The position numbers and the translations under genes were made by a program. Positions 9,889-17,543 of a stretch of DNA of 64,000 nucleotides are shown here, in pieces (within the stretch, counting starts at the first letter, position 1; each line of letters opens with the position of its first letter). The notes below the pieces were generated by a model. That model made no database searches. It was not told the origin of the DNA and worked only from the letters and a program-made list of their open reading frames with translations. Source of the DNA: Saccharicrinis sp963665705 (lineage in GTDB: Bacteria > Bacteroidota > Bacteroidia > Bacteroidales > Marinilabiliaceae); the NCBI GenBank assembly GCA_963665705.1, contig OY762448.1:1674001-1738000 (forward strand), read 5' to 3'.

Positions 9889-10469
9889 TTAAAGTTCTTA
9901 ATGTATTTGATTGCAGTGTTATGGCTACATTTGCGAACTGTCTTAAAATAGAACTCGTAGTTATTTATAAATTGTTGGTTGAGTTCTTCTTAAGCCATAT
10001 CCTCACGTTTATATTGCCAACGAATAAAATCCCTTGTGTGCATATAAGATGTTTCATAGCGTTGAACAGTGTCAGCCGAAAAATCCACCCCGATCAGTTT
10101 TTTGGCTTTTTCATTATGGTCCTGATAGATCTTTAAAATTGTTCTTCTGTCTTCCTTTTTACCAACAAGTGTTTCCTGAATAATACGTGCTGATACTGGT
10201 TGGTTATCCAAGGTGAGAAAATCGATATAAGAGAGTATCTTCTTTTGATATTGGTCAATGAAAGTATTTGTTTCGGTCCCTTCTGGAGTTAACCCATTTG
10301 TTCTTTCCGTTTTATCATCCCATATTTCAGGAGAAACTTTCTTTCGGGTTGTAAATTCAGTTCTTTCCTTGTTAATAGTAATTCTAACAAAGATAGTAGC
10401 CATACCATTCTTGGTTACTTTGGTTCTTTTAATGAAAAACAAGATTTTAACATTTGTAAGTCCACTCAT
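9882..10469 (-). pseudogene. Tyrosine integrase remnant, stop-interrupted and lacking its catalytic domain
   Basis: Codons 1-159 (10469 down to 9990) encode the Arm-type DNA-binding domain (IFVRITINKERTEFTTRKKVSP) and the first part of the SAM-like core-binding domain. A TAA at 9990-9992 interrupts the frame. Reading on, EELNQQFINNYEFYFKTVRK and SHNTAIKYIKNFKK continue the core-binding domain, so the stop is a nonsense mutation. At about 9882-9890 the integrase sequence ends and the HTH gene begins. The R-H-R-Y catalytic domain (about 200 residues) is absent. The element can no longer excise with its own enzyme. Confidence 0.85.
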
Positions 10470-10570
10470 AATACATAAATTTTTGGTGTTAAAATTATTC
10501 TTATGAGATCATTACAAAGGCATTTGAAACCGTGTAATAGAGCGCAATGTAGCGTTATTCAAACGATCAA

Positions 10571-10614
10571 TCGAGGACTTTTTTTGAGGGGATTTTAGTC
10601 CTCGATAAGTCCTC
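10571..10614. repeat. Three GAGGACT repeats beside the integrase
   Basis: TCGAGGACT (10571-10579) and AGTCCTCGA (10597-10605) form an inverted repeat. A further AGTCCTC lies at 10608-10614, giving three copies of the same heptamer. The two in direct orientation are 11 bp apart. They lie between the start of the integrase remnant and tRNA-Ser, where arm-type integrase sites are expected. The stem could also form a hairpin. The role is inferred from position. Confidence 0.4.
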
Positions 10615-10660
10615 TTAAAAATTGCGTTTTACTGCTTTTTATTTCAAAATATTGCGCATT

Positions 10661-10697
10661 AAAAAACCCTGTAAGTGTTGACTTACAGGGTTTTACT
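10661..10697. terminator. Bidirectional hairpin terminator downstream of tRNA-Ser
   Basis: AAAACCCTGTAAGT (10663-10676) and ACTTACAGGGTTTT (10681-10694) are perfectly complementary around a 4-base GTTG loop. A/T tracts flank both sides. The stem can end the leftward tRNA transcript. Confidence 0.8.
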
Positions 10698-10718
10698 TTA
10701 AATTGCTTTCGCTTTCAG

Positions 10719-10803
10719 CGGAGAGAGAGGGATTCGAACCCCCGGTACGTTGCCGCACAATGGTTTTCAAGACCACCGCATTCGACCACTCTGCCATCTC
10801 TCC
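10719..10803 (-). tRNA. tRNA-Ser(UGA), copy 1
   Basis: An 85-nt class II tRNA on the minus strand. The 5' acceptor strand GGAGAGA pairs with TCTCTCC, and the discriminator is G as usual for serine. The anticodon loop reads CTTGAAA with anticodon TGA. A long variable arm lies between the anticodon stem and the GGTTCGAATCC T-arm. CCA is not encoded. Its 3' end faces the integrase remnant 250 bp away, which fits integration of the island at this tRNA. It is identical over its length to copy 2. Confidence 0.96.
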
Positions 10804-10863
10804 AAAATTTTATAATTAATCCAAACACTTTCGTTTGGTGAATTTGCTTTTTCTAAGCGGATG

Positions 10864-10871
10864 CAAATATA
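10864..10871 (-). promoter_or_regulatory. Promoter -7 element for tRNA-Ser copy 1
   Basis: Read on the minus strand the site is TATATTTG, an exact match to the Bacteroidota TAnnTTTG element. It lies 61 bp upstream of the tRNA 5' end. No clear TTTG at -33 is seen. Confidence 0.45.
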
Positions 10872-10942
10872 TACTTTTTTCTTATTTATCATTAAAAAAA
10901 AGTAACAAAATAAAATAAAAAAATATCTTTTTATTTGTCGAA

Positions 10943-10979
10943 AAAAAAACTCGCCTAAACTATTGCTTCGACGAGTTTT
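10943..10979 (-). terminator. Terminator downstream of tRNA-Ser copy 2
   Basis: On the minus strand AAAACTCG (10979-10972) pairs with CGAGTTTT (10953-10946), followed by a T run. It separates the two tRNA genes, so they are probably transcribed separately. Confidence 0.6.
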
Positions 10980-10980
10980 G

Positions 10981-11065
10981 CGGAGAGAGAGGGATTCGAA
11001 CCCCCGGTACGTTGCCGCACAATGGTTTTCAAGACCACCGCATTCGACCACTCTGCCATCTCTCC
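10981..11065 (-). tRNA. tRNA-Ser(UGA), copy 2
   Basis: Identical in all 85 positions to the copy at 10719-10803, including anticodon TGA, the long variable arm and the G discriminator. The tandem pair has different flanks apart from a shared CCAAAATTTT upstream, so it is a local gene duplication or a relic of element insertion. Confidence 0.96.
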
Positions 11066-11138
11066 AAAATTTTTATATTTTATCTGAAATCATCCGTTTT
11101 TAGACTGTTTCAGTATGTATCTCTTTTGATAACGGCTG

Positions 11139-11146
11139 CAAAAATA
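11139..11146 (-). promoter_or_regulatory. Promoter -7 element for tRNA-Ser copy 2
   Basis: The minus strand reads TATTTTTG, matching TAnnTTTG, 74 bp upstream of the tRNA 5' end. Confidence 0.4.
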
Positions 11147-11259
11147 GAGTATTTTTTTATATCTGCAAAAATAAAAAATGAAAAAATATCAATATTTTAT
11201 GGTATTTTATTATAAGTGGTTTTTATTCAATAATGTAACCGGATGATTTTTTTACAAAA

Positions 11260-11323
11260 AAATAGTCGTTGATAACCATATTTGTTATAATATTTAGAAT
11301 ATGAGTTATTTCAACGACTATTT
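11260..11323. terminator. Long-stem inverted repeat downstream of the envelope operon
   Basis: AAATAGTCGTTGA (11260-11272) and TCAACGACTATTT (11311-11323) are exact complements with a 38-base loop. An A run to the left becomes a T run on the minus strand. It probably ends the leftward ECF operon. Confidence 0.55.
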
Positions 11324-11345
11324 GGAAAAATAACAAGTGTGTAAT

Positions 11346-12020
11346 TTAAAATCTACCAAACTTCATACATAAACCGATATTCCATCCTCTTAAAATATCA
11401 TCTTTACCAATGGCTTGACCTTTTACATTATCAGATCTATATTCTAAACCTATATTACTGGTATATCTGTAACTACCTGTTAACGCAAAACGCATAAACT
11501 TAACTAGATTAAACTCTATTTCTATACCAGGCTCAATAACAAAAAAAGCATCACTGTCCTCATAACCATCTTCTTCCCATTCATTATTCCAATCATCATC
11601 ATTATCATCGCCATAGTGGTTATTGTATGTAATACCACCGGCTCCGATTAGTATTGGAAAAGAAATATGAACAGGATTTTTTGCACCAATAATAGGTTCA
11701 AGTAATAAACCTCCATAGCCACCAGCAAACTCATATTTTTCAAGCAAGTTTACATCATAAACAGGTTCAGTTATAAAGGCATTACCACCTAATCCAATGG
11801 CAAATGAATGGTTGATAATCCAAGCTCCTTTTGCACCAATAACAATGGCATCTCTGTCGGCTATTTGCGAATAGTTAAGCATAATGCCACCATAACCTCC
11901 GTTAGTTTGGTTTTCAGAGGTTTTAAATATTGTTTTTATTTCTTCTCCATTTTCGTTAGCCTGTGACCATACTGATGAAGACATAAGAATAACAGCTAAA
12001 AATAATATTATATGTTTCAT
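11346..12020 (-). CDS. Predicted outer-membrane beta-barrel protein
   Basis: 224 residues from the chosen start MKHIILFLAV at 12020. Upstream in-frame codons would put a non-secretory leader before an obvious signal peptide (cleavage after VWSQA). The mature part alternates Gly/aromatic and polar residues (GGYGGIMLNYSQ, MRFALTGSYRYTSNIGLEYR) and ends in an aromatic residue (FGRF), as beta-barrels do. A DDNDDDWNNEWEEDGYEDSD acidic loop is notable. It is the last gene of the ECF-sigma operon. No specific function is recognisable. Confidence 0.7.
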   Translation of the reverse strand: MKHIILFLAVILMSSSVWSQANENGEEIKTIFKTSENQTNGGYGGIMLNYSQIADRDAIVIGAKGAWIINHSFAIGLGGNAFITEPVYDVNLLEKYEFAGGYGGLLLEPIIGAKNPVHISFPILIGAGGITYNNHYGDDNDDDWNNEWEEDGYEDSDAFFVIEPGIEIEFNLVKFMRFALTGSYRYTSNIGLEYRSDNVKGQAIGKDDILRGWNIGLCMKFGRF

Positions 12021-12150
12021 ATGTTTATAATTTAGTAAAACATTGATATAACCAGAGTAAATTACAATCATGATCTTGTGTGTCCAATAATTTTCTCTGG
12101 TCATGCCAGTTTCATTTTGTTTAATTTTACTTTTAAATTTATATTGATAA

Positions 12151-12672
12151 CTAAAATGTGTAGGCAATACTAACAGAAATCATATCCAGGTTCAATTTGA
12201 AAAAGGTGGCGCCTCCAAATTCAAAGTTTGGGTTAATATCACTTGCCAGTACAAACGGATATTTTAAAAAGCGATATTCAATTCCTGTAATACCATCAAG
12301 GCCAAATGCAAAATAATTTCCCTTATGTTTTATTCCTGGCCTAAATGGGGTAAAAACGTTTCTGCTTACATAGCGTCTGTAGTATCTAAAGTGAGTTCCG
12401 TATCCATAATAAAAAAAGAATTTGTTATTTTTATTTGGGAAAGCTATTTGATGAAATGTTCTAAATCCGCTAATGCTTATACCTCTATCTTTAAATGTTA
12501 TTTGAGCACTAAATGAAGTTTCATTTGGCAATAGTTTTTTAATTGAAAATCCTTGTCCAACACCGTTTTTATAGGCAATAGAATTTTTGTAATCCTGAGC
12601 ATTAGTTTTTGTATAGGTATTTAATATAAGTATTAAAAATATAATGCAGGTTTTTATTGGTCTGTAATTCAT
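12151..12672 (-). CDS. Secreted or outer-membrane protein of unknown function
   Basis: 173 residues with an N-terminal signal peptide (ICIIFLILILNTYTKTNA-like core, cleavage near TNAQ). The mature chain has amphipathic beta strands and ends SVSIAYTF, a C-terminal aromatic typical of outer-membrane barrels. It lies between the auto-adhesin-like gene and the barrel gene in the ECF operon, 34 bp after the former. No named family is recognised. Confidence 0.6.
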   Translation of the reverse strand: MNYRPIKTCIIFLILILNTYTKTNAQDYKNSIAYKNGVGQGFSIKKLLPNETSFSAQITFKDRGISISGFRTFHQIAFPNKNNKFFFYYGYGTHFRYYRRYVSRNVFTPFRPGIKHKGNYFAFGLDGITGIEYRFLKYPFVLASDINPNFEFGGATFFKLNLDMISVSIAYTF

Positions 12673-12706
12673 CTCGTTAACGTTTTGTTGTTATAGGTTC
12701 AAAAAA

Positions 12707-13792
12707 TTAATTGATTTGAATTTCTGCATTAGATATTTCTATTGAAATTTCTCTGGCACTAGTTTCTTCCTTGTAATAACCTGAGTTTTTTTCAGAGTTA
12801 TTATCTTTTATTCTTTGTTTATCAGTCCAAATAATATTTCTATCAGATTTAAATGCTTCATTTTCATTACATGTAGTAATTGTAAATGATTTATCAGGAG
12901 CATTGATGTTAATGTCGGCATAATCACTCTTTATTTTTATTTTGTTATAACTGTCAGAAAGTGATAGTTTTTTTAATATTCCGTATTTCAAATTTAAACT
13001 AATTTCATCCAGAAGGTTGTTAATAGATAATTCGCAGAACTCAGCATCTCCAAATATATAATTAGCTTTTTCTATAATAATTTTTCCTCTTCTGGCATCT
13101 AATTTTAATAGATTAAGATTTTGAATACTTACATTAGATGATTTAGCATCCAGCGTAATATTATCTGCATAGCCTATATTTGTTTGCATAAAATTAAGGG
13201 CTAAAACCCCTTGTTCAATATGGTTAACTAAGGTATTTCCAAATGATAAGTTGAGCCTGCTGTTTCCATTAAGATTTTTAGCCTGGAAATCACCATTAAC
13301 AAGGTTAATGCTAACATCACCATTCAAAGTGGGTAGAATTACATTGCCATATTTATTTTCAATTTTAACATTAATATAGTTAGGGATAGTTAAGTAATAG
13401 TCAACATGAGTTTGTTCTTGATTTGATGATAGTAGATTTGTAGCCTCTTTCAGATCTTTAAATAAAGATGAGTAACTACTTCCGTAAAGTGTTTTTACAG
13501 AGCGGTACAATGAATTACCGGAAAGATCAAATGTTACATTACTTTTTGTTTTATTAAATCGATTTTCGTTTTTTTCAGAAATTACAAAATCAATATCTAT
13601 TTTAACAGAATCGTTATCCCATACATCAACATAAATAGAGCCATACTTATTTACAACTTCAAGTGTACCGGATGCGTTTATTTTAAATGTATGCGTTTGT
13701 TTTATTGCTTCTCGATAATTTTGGGCGTTCGAGTAGGCTGAAACACTCCAAAAACTAATTATTAATAATATATAATGAATATATCGCATCAT
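12707..13792 (-). CDS. Secreted DUF4097-like beta-helical protein
   Basis: 361 residues with a signal peptide ending near AYSNAQ. The mature part consists of repeated short beta turns, such as LEVVNKYGSIYVDVWDND, VKIENKYGNVILPTLNGDVSINLVNGDF and LRKGKII-like segments, which is the pattern of DUF4097/auto-adhesin proteins. These are often encoded next to ECF sigma and anti-sigma genes in Bacteroidota and may sense or modify the cell surface. The gene is 26 bp downstream of the membrane-anchored regulator. The precise role is unknown. Confidence 0.65.
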   Translation of the reverse strand: MMRYIHYILLIISFWSVSAYSNAQNYREAIKQTHTFKINASGTLEVVNKYGSIYVDVWDNDSVKIDIDFVISEKNENRFNKTKSNVTFDLSGNSLYRSVKTLYGSSYSSLFKDLKEATNLLSSNQEQTHVDYYLTIPNYINVKIENKYGNVILPTLNGDVSINLVNGDFQAKNLNGNSRLNLSFGNTLVNHIEQGVLALNFMQTNIGYADNITLDAKSSNVSIQNLNLLKLDARRGKIIIEKANYIFGDAEFCELSINNLLDEISLNLKYGILKKLSLSDSYNKIKIKSDYADININAPDKSFTITTCNENEAFKSDRNIIWTDKQRIKDNNSEKNSGYYKEETSAREISIEISNAEIQIN

Positions 13793-13818
13793 GCTGTATT
13801 TATTTAGATGTAATGAAT

Positions 13819-14343
13819 TTAAATGTTACTTACTTCTCTTTTTGTTTCCTCCTTTTTTGGTGATAAATATTTCATCATATCCTCAAGTATTTTCAATTTC
13901 ATTCTATAATTCTGGATCATAGCTTCTATTACTTCAGTATTAGAAATATCATCTTTTAGGTCATTTTTGAGCTCTAACATTGCAGAATCTAAAAGTGCTA
14001 ATTCGTTATCTATACCCTGTTTAATTTCAGGTTTGTGAGAAGTGAGTTTATATACTTCGTCTTTTTTCGAATTCAGTATGTTGTTATAATATCTTTCAGT
14101 TTCTTTAATTTCAGTATATAATTTACTATTAGAGTTTGATGTTCTATCAGTAAATTTGATGGCGATAAGAGCAATGATAAATATGGCTGCAATACTTGCT
14201 GATCCCAGTATTATTTTCTTTAATGTTATTTGTTTTTTGTGAGGGATTTTTTTGTCAATATTTTCCCACAATTCCATAGGAGGAGTTAAATCATCAAAGA
14301 GATTTATATTGTCTTTTATATATTTATCAAAATTTTTATTCAT
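13819..14343 (-). CDS. Putative membrane-anchored anti-sigma factor
   Basis: 174 residues. The N-terminal 40 residues are cytoplasmic and include PPMELWENIDKKIP, a motif common at the start of Bacteroidota anti-sigma-like proteins. A single membrane segment follows (about residues 46-64, IILGSASIAAIFIIALIAI), then a periplasmic coiled-coil-rich tail. The gene is 11 bp after the ECF sigma gene, where anti-sigma genes normally sit. There is no zinc-finger HxxxCxxC motif, so assignment rests on topology and position. Confidence 0.65.
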   Translation of the reverse strand: MNKNFDKYIKDNINLFDDLTPPMELWENIDKKIPHKKQITLKKIILGSASIAAIFIIALIAIKFTDRTSNSNSKLYTEIKETERYYNNILNSKKDEVYKLTSHKPEIKQGIDNELALLDSAMLELKNDLKDDISNTEVIEAMIQNYRMKLKILEDMMKYLSPKKEETKREVSNI

Positions 14344-14354
14344 CTCTCTCTATT

Positions 14355-14918
14355 TTAATTGGTACTATATTCAAAACTTCCTGCATTTATAATTTCAATA
14401 ACCTTTTTCTTTGCTCTGGCTAATTGAGATTTAGAAGTAGATACATTGACGCCTAGTATATCTGCAATTTCTTGATGGTCATAGCCTTCTATCAAGTATA
14501 AAGAAAAAACAACTCTATATCCATCAGGTAGCAAACCCATTGCCTTTTTTATTTTATCAATTTTCATATGGGTGTTATCAACGTAAGCTTCCTCAGGTAG
14601 CTCAATCCTATGGATATTTTCGGTATACTCAAGCTCAATTTTCTTTCTTTTGAGTTCGTTAATACAACGATTAATCACAATTCGTTTTAACCATGCACCA
14701 AATGTAGATTCATATCGAAATGAGTCTAATTTTCTGAAAGCTTCACAAAATGATTCTTGTAAGATGTCTTCAGCTTCAGGAATATTGTTCATCATTCTGC
14801 AGCAAATATTAAACATTGCTTTAGCATACAATTCATAAAGCTTTTTTTGGTATTTTCGATTTCCATTTTTAGCTTTATTAATGATTGATTTATGTATGTC
14901 GACGTTTACTGGTTCCAA
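14355..14918 (-). CDS. ECF-type RNA polymerase sigma factor
   Basis: 187 residues with region 2 (NICCRMMNNIPEAEDILQESFCEAFRKLDSF) and region 4 (YRVVFSLYLIEGYDHQEIADILGVNVSTSKSQLARAKKKV), the two domains of ECF sigma-70 factors. It is the first gene of a five-gene leftward operon with an anti-sigma-like protein and three exported proteins, which points to an envelope-stress or surface regulon. The minus strand upstream has GCAACC (14963-14958) and GTCATT (14941-14936) separated by 16 bp, a possible autoregulated promoter. Confidence 0.92.
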   Translation of the reverse strand: MEPVNVDIHKSIINKAKNGNRKYQKKLYELYAKAMFNICCRMMNNIPEAEDILQESFCEAFRKLDSFRYESTFGAWLKRIVINRCINELKRKKIELEYTENIHRIELPEEAYVDNTHMKIDKIKKAMGLLPDGYRVVFSLYLIEGYDHQEIADILGVNVSTSKSQLARAKKKVIEIINAGSFEYSTN

Positions 14919-15102
14919 AAGTTAAAATTTAATCTAATGACAAAGGGATGAATTAAAGGTTGCATCAAGATGGAAAAAATAAATTAAAGAAAGGATGTTT
15001 AGGTTGTTATTTCATTGTAATCAATTGTTTAAAGTTTACATTTGTGTCGAATATTTTAATTTATATTAATTTTTTATCTGGTAAAAAAATGAATTTTATC
15101 TC

Positions 15103-16938
15103 ATGAGTGATTTGAGAGAATTTAAAGAATTAAGAGAGGATATTGTAAATAAAGCTTTGTTTATAGGTTTTATATTTGGTTTTATATCGTATCTGGTTAC
15201 AGTTGTAAGAGCAATTAATTATGGTTTTAACTGGACATTTTCTGCAATAACTGTAGTAATTGTATATTTAGGGATATTGGTTTATTACAGAACTAAAATA
15301 AAACTGAGTTATAAAGTTATATCAGTTGTTTTTGTAATATTAATGGCTCTGGTTACTGGATTGTCTAAATATGGATTTTTAGTATCATCAAAAGCTTATA
15401 TAATATTAATTCCCATTTTCGTTTCATTTGTTGTAGGTTATCGTAAAGCATTAATTTTACTTTTATTATTTAGTTCAATATATATCCTTTTTGGAGTATT
15501 GTATATATACAATATTATTCCTTATGAAGTAGATATTCATTCCTATGTATTATCACCAATATCATGGGTTATGGATATTTCTATTATAATATTAACCGCA
15601 GCTGCCTTATTGGTTGTAGGTAAAAAATATTCTGATGCAATTTTACTGAATTTAGCCTTAATAAAGCAAAAAAATGTAGAATTGAATTCAAGGGAACAAA
15701 AGTTTAATTTACTTTTTGAAAATTCATTTGAGGCTGTTCTTATTGTAAAAGAGGGTTATATTATTGATGTAAATAATAATGCGTTAATTGTTCTTCGAAT
15801 CAGCAAAGAAGAAATTATTGGAATGCACATTGAAAAGTTTGCTCCGGAAATTCAACCTGATGGATCTGTTTCAATACCTCAAATGAGACAATTTGCAAAA
15901 GAGATAAGCGAGGGAAGAAAAAAAACATTGCAATTTGAATGGAGACATAAGAGATATGATGGCGAAGAGTTTGATGCAGAGGTGCATATATCTTCAATAG
16001 ATTTTGATAATCAAGAGCTTTTTCAGGTTTTAATTAGGGATATAACTCAGCAAAAACAGCAGAGGGCTGAACTTGAAAAGTATCGAATGCATCTTGAAAA
16101 ATTGGTTGAAAAAAGAACTTTTGAGTTAAATCAGGCCAATCAGGATTTAATGCATTCAAATACTCAGTTAACAAAACAACGCAATAAATTAGAAAAGTCA
16201 ATCGCCGAAATTCAATCCATGCAAGAAAAATTGATTGAAAAAGAAAAAATGGCATTGTTAGGAGTTATGACATCAGGTGTGGCTCATGAAATCAATAATC
16301 CACTCAATTTTATTCAAACAGGTTTGTATAGTCTTCAAAATAGTTTTGATGCAGGGTTAAATCAATACATTAGTAAAGATGATTTGGAGACCAACAGGCA
16401 AATTATGAATTATATGGAAGAAGGTGTTAGTCGGATTTCGCGTATAGTCAATGGTTTGGGTAATTTTAGCAATAAAGGTAAAGTTGGTTTTACCAGATGC
16501 AATATTATTGAAATAATAAATGATTGTTTAGTTGTTTTAAGCCACGAAATAAAAAATAGAATAGAAGTAATAAAAGATTTTTCAGATACTAGTATTGAAG
16601 TTTTAGCATCAGAAGATGGTTTGCATCAAGTATTCTTTAATATTTTACTAAACTCAATTCAGGCTATAAAGCATAATGGAGTAATACAATTAAAAGTATT
16701 TGTTGATAGCAATAATAATGTTATAGTTTCAATTAAAGATAATGGTATTGGAATGTCGAAAGTAACCAAGAAAAAAATGTATGATCCTTTTTATACAAAA
16801 AAGTCTTCGGGTGAAGGTTCAGGCTTGGGAATGACAATTGTTTATAATACCATAAAGGAGCATCGTGGAAAAATAAAAGTTGATTCTAAATTAGGAGAAG
16901 GTACCCAGATTGAAGTTGTATTACCTATATTAGCGTAG
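15103..16938 (+). CDS. PAS-domain membrane sensor histidine kinase
   Basis: 611 residues. Five to six membrane segments occupy residues 15-170, a PAS domain 190-315 and a coiled coil 318-380. The dimerisation/phosphoacceptor region has His395 in GVAHEINNPLNF. The ATPase domain has an N box (FFNILLNSIQAIK), G1 (IKDNGIGMS) and G2 (GEGSGLGMTIV). The HEINNPLNF phosphoacceptor type is common in kinases feeding stand-alone receivers, and a single-domain receiver follows after 19 bp. Signal unknown. Confidence 0.9.
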   Translation: MSDLREFKELREDIVNKALFIGFIFGFISYLVTVVRAINYGFNWTFSAITVVIVYLGILVYYRTKIKLSYKVISVVFVILMALVTGLSKYGFLVSSKAYIILIPIFVSFVVGYRKALILLLLFSSIYILFGVLYIYNIIPYEVDIHSYVLSPISWVMDISIIILTAAALLVVGKKYSDAILLNLALIKQKNVELNSREQKFNLLFENSFEAVLIVKEGYIIDVNNNALIVLRISKEEIIGMHIEKFAPEIQPDGSVSIPQMRQFAKEISEGRKKTLQFEWRHKRYDGEEFDAEVHISSIDFDNQELFQVLIRDITQQKQQRAELEKYRMHLEKLVEKRTFELNQANQDLMHSNTQLTKQRNKLEKSIAEIQSMQEKLIEKEKMALLGVMTSGVAHEINNPLNFIQTGLYSLQNSFDAGLNQYISKDDLETNRQIMNYMEEGVSRISRIVNGLGNFSNKGKVGFTRCNIIEIINDCLVVLSHEIKNRIEVIKDFSDTSIEVLASEDGLHQVFFNILLNSIQAIKHNGVIQLKVFVDSNNNVIVSIKDNGIGMSKVTKKKMYDPFYTKKSSGEGSGLGMTIVYNTIKEHRGKIKVDSKLGEGTQIEVVLPILA

Positions 16939-16957
16939 AAAAAATAAAAGATATTTT

Positions 16958-17311
16958 ATGATTTTATATGTAGATGATGAGCAAATAAATTTAAAGTTAT
17001 TTGAGTTGATGTTTAAAGAAAAATATAAAACAGTTTTATCAGAATCTCCAGAAAAAGCTTTAGAAATATTAAAGGAGAATGATGAAATTAAAGTTGTGAT
17101 TACAGATATGAAAATGCCCGTAATGACAGGAGTTGAATTCGTAGAAAAAGCAAAAGAATATAAATCAGAACTTCCTTATTTTTTATTGTCAGGTTATGGT
17201 ATGAGTGAAGCAATTATGGACGCATTAGAATGCAAACTCATTAATGGTTATTTTCAGAAACCTTTAAAAAAGAGTTTAATAGAAAAAGAGTTGGATGATT
17301 ATATAAAATAA
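16958..17311 (+). CDS. Single-domain response regulator (receiver)
   Basis: 117 residues, only a CheY-like receiver. Acidic pocket DDE (6-8), phospho-acceptor Asp50 in VITDMKMP, Ser/Thr switch in LLSGYG and Lys in FQKPLKK are present. There is no output domain, so it must act by protein contact or in a phosphorelay. It starts 19 bp after the histidine kinase and is surely co-transcribed. Confidence 0.88.
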   Translation: MILYVDDEQINLKLFELMFKEKYKTVLSESPEKALEILKENDEIKVVITDMKMPVMTGVEFVEKAKEYKSELPYFLLSGYGMSEAIMDALECKLINGYFQKPLKKSLIEKELDDYIK

Positions 17312-17337
17312 ACTTTTACATAAAAATGTGATTGTGC

Positions 17338-17378
17338 AAACTGAAATTCTCTATATATTGATAATTTCAGTTTTGTTG
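17338..17378 (+). terminator. Terminator after the kinase-receiver operon
   Basis: AAACTGAAATT (17338-17348) and AATTTCAGTTT (17363-17373) pair around a 14-base loop, followed by TTGTTGTTTTT. Confidence 0.65.
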
Positions 17379-17469
17379 TTTTTATTAATGGGTGAATTGT
17401 AATAAAATGCGGTGCAGAAATTACAAGGGGGTAGTTAAATGGGGTGTTTGCTTTCAAAAAACATAAAAA

Positions 17470-17501
17470 TTTGGAGGTAATACTTAAAATTTATAAGTTT
17501 G
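17470..17501 (+). promoter_or_regulatory. amtB promoter with flanking inverted repeat
   Basis: TTTG at 17470-17473 and TAAGTTTG at 17494-17501, spaced 20 bp, match the Bacteroidota -33/-7 consensus. GGTAATA (17476-17482) inside the promoter and TATTACC (17518-17524) just after the expected start form an inverted repeat that could be an operator for nitrogen control. Confidence 0.6.
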
Positions 17502-17543
17502 CACCCTGAGAAATGATTATTACCACCTATTAAGAAATTTTTT

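Noticed and set aside
10767..11051. A 94-codon minus-strand reading frame
   Set aside because: It spans both tRNA-Ser genes and their terminator, and its sequence is simply translated tRNA.
11346..12167. The long 273-residue form of the barrel protein
   Set aside because: The first 49 residues overlap the preceding gene and hide a clear signal peptide that starts at 12020.
17311..17543. Riboswitch upstream of amtB
   Set aside because: Only a terminator for the previous operon, a promoter and a short inverted repeat are visible; the leader after the promoter is about 40 nt, too short for known riboswitches.
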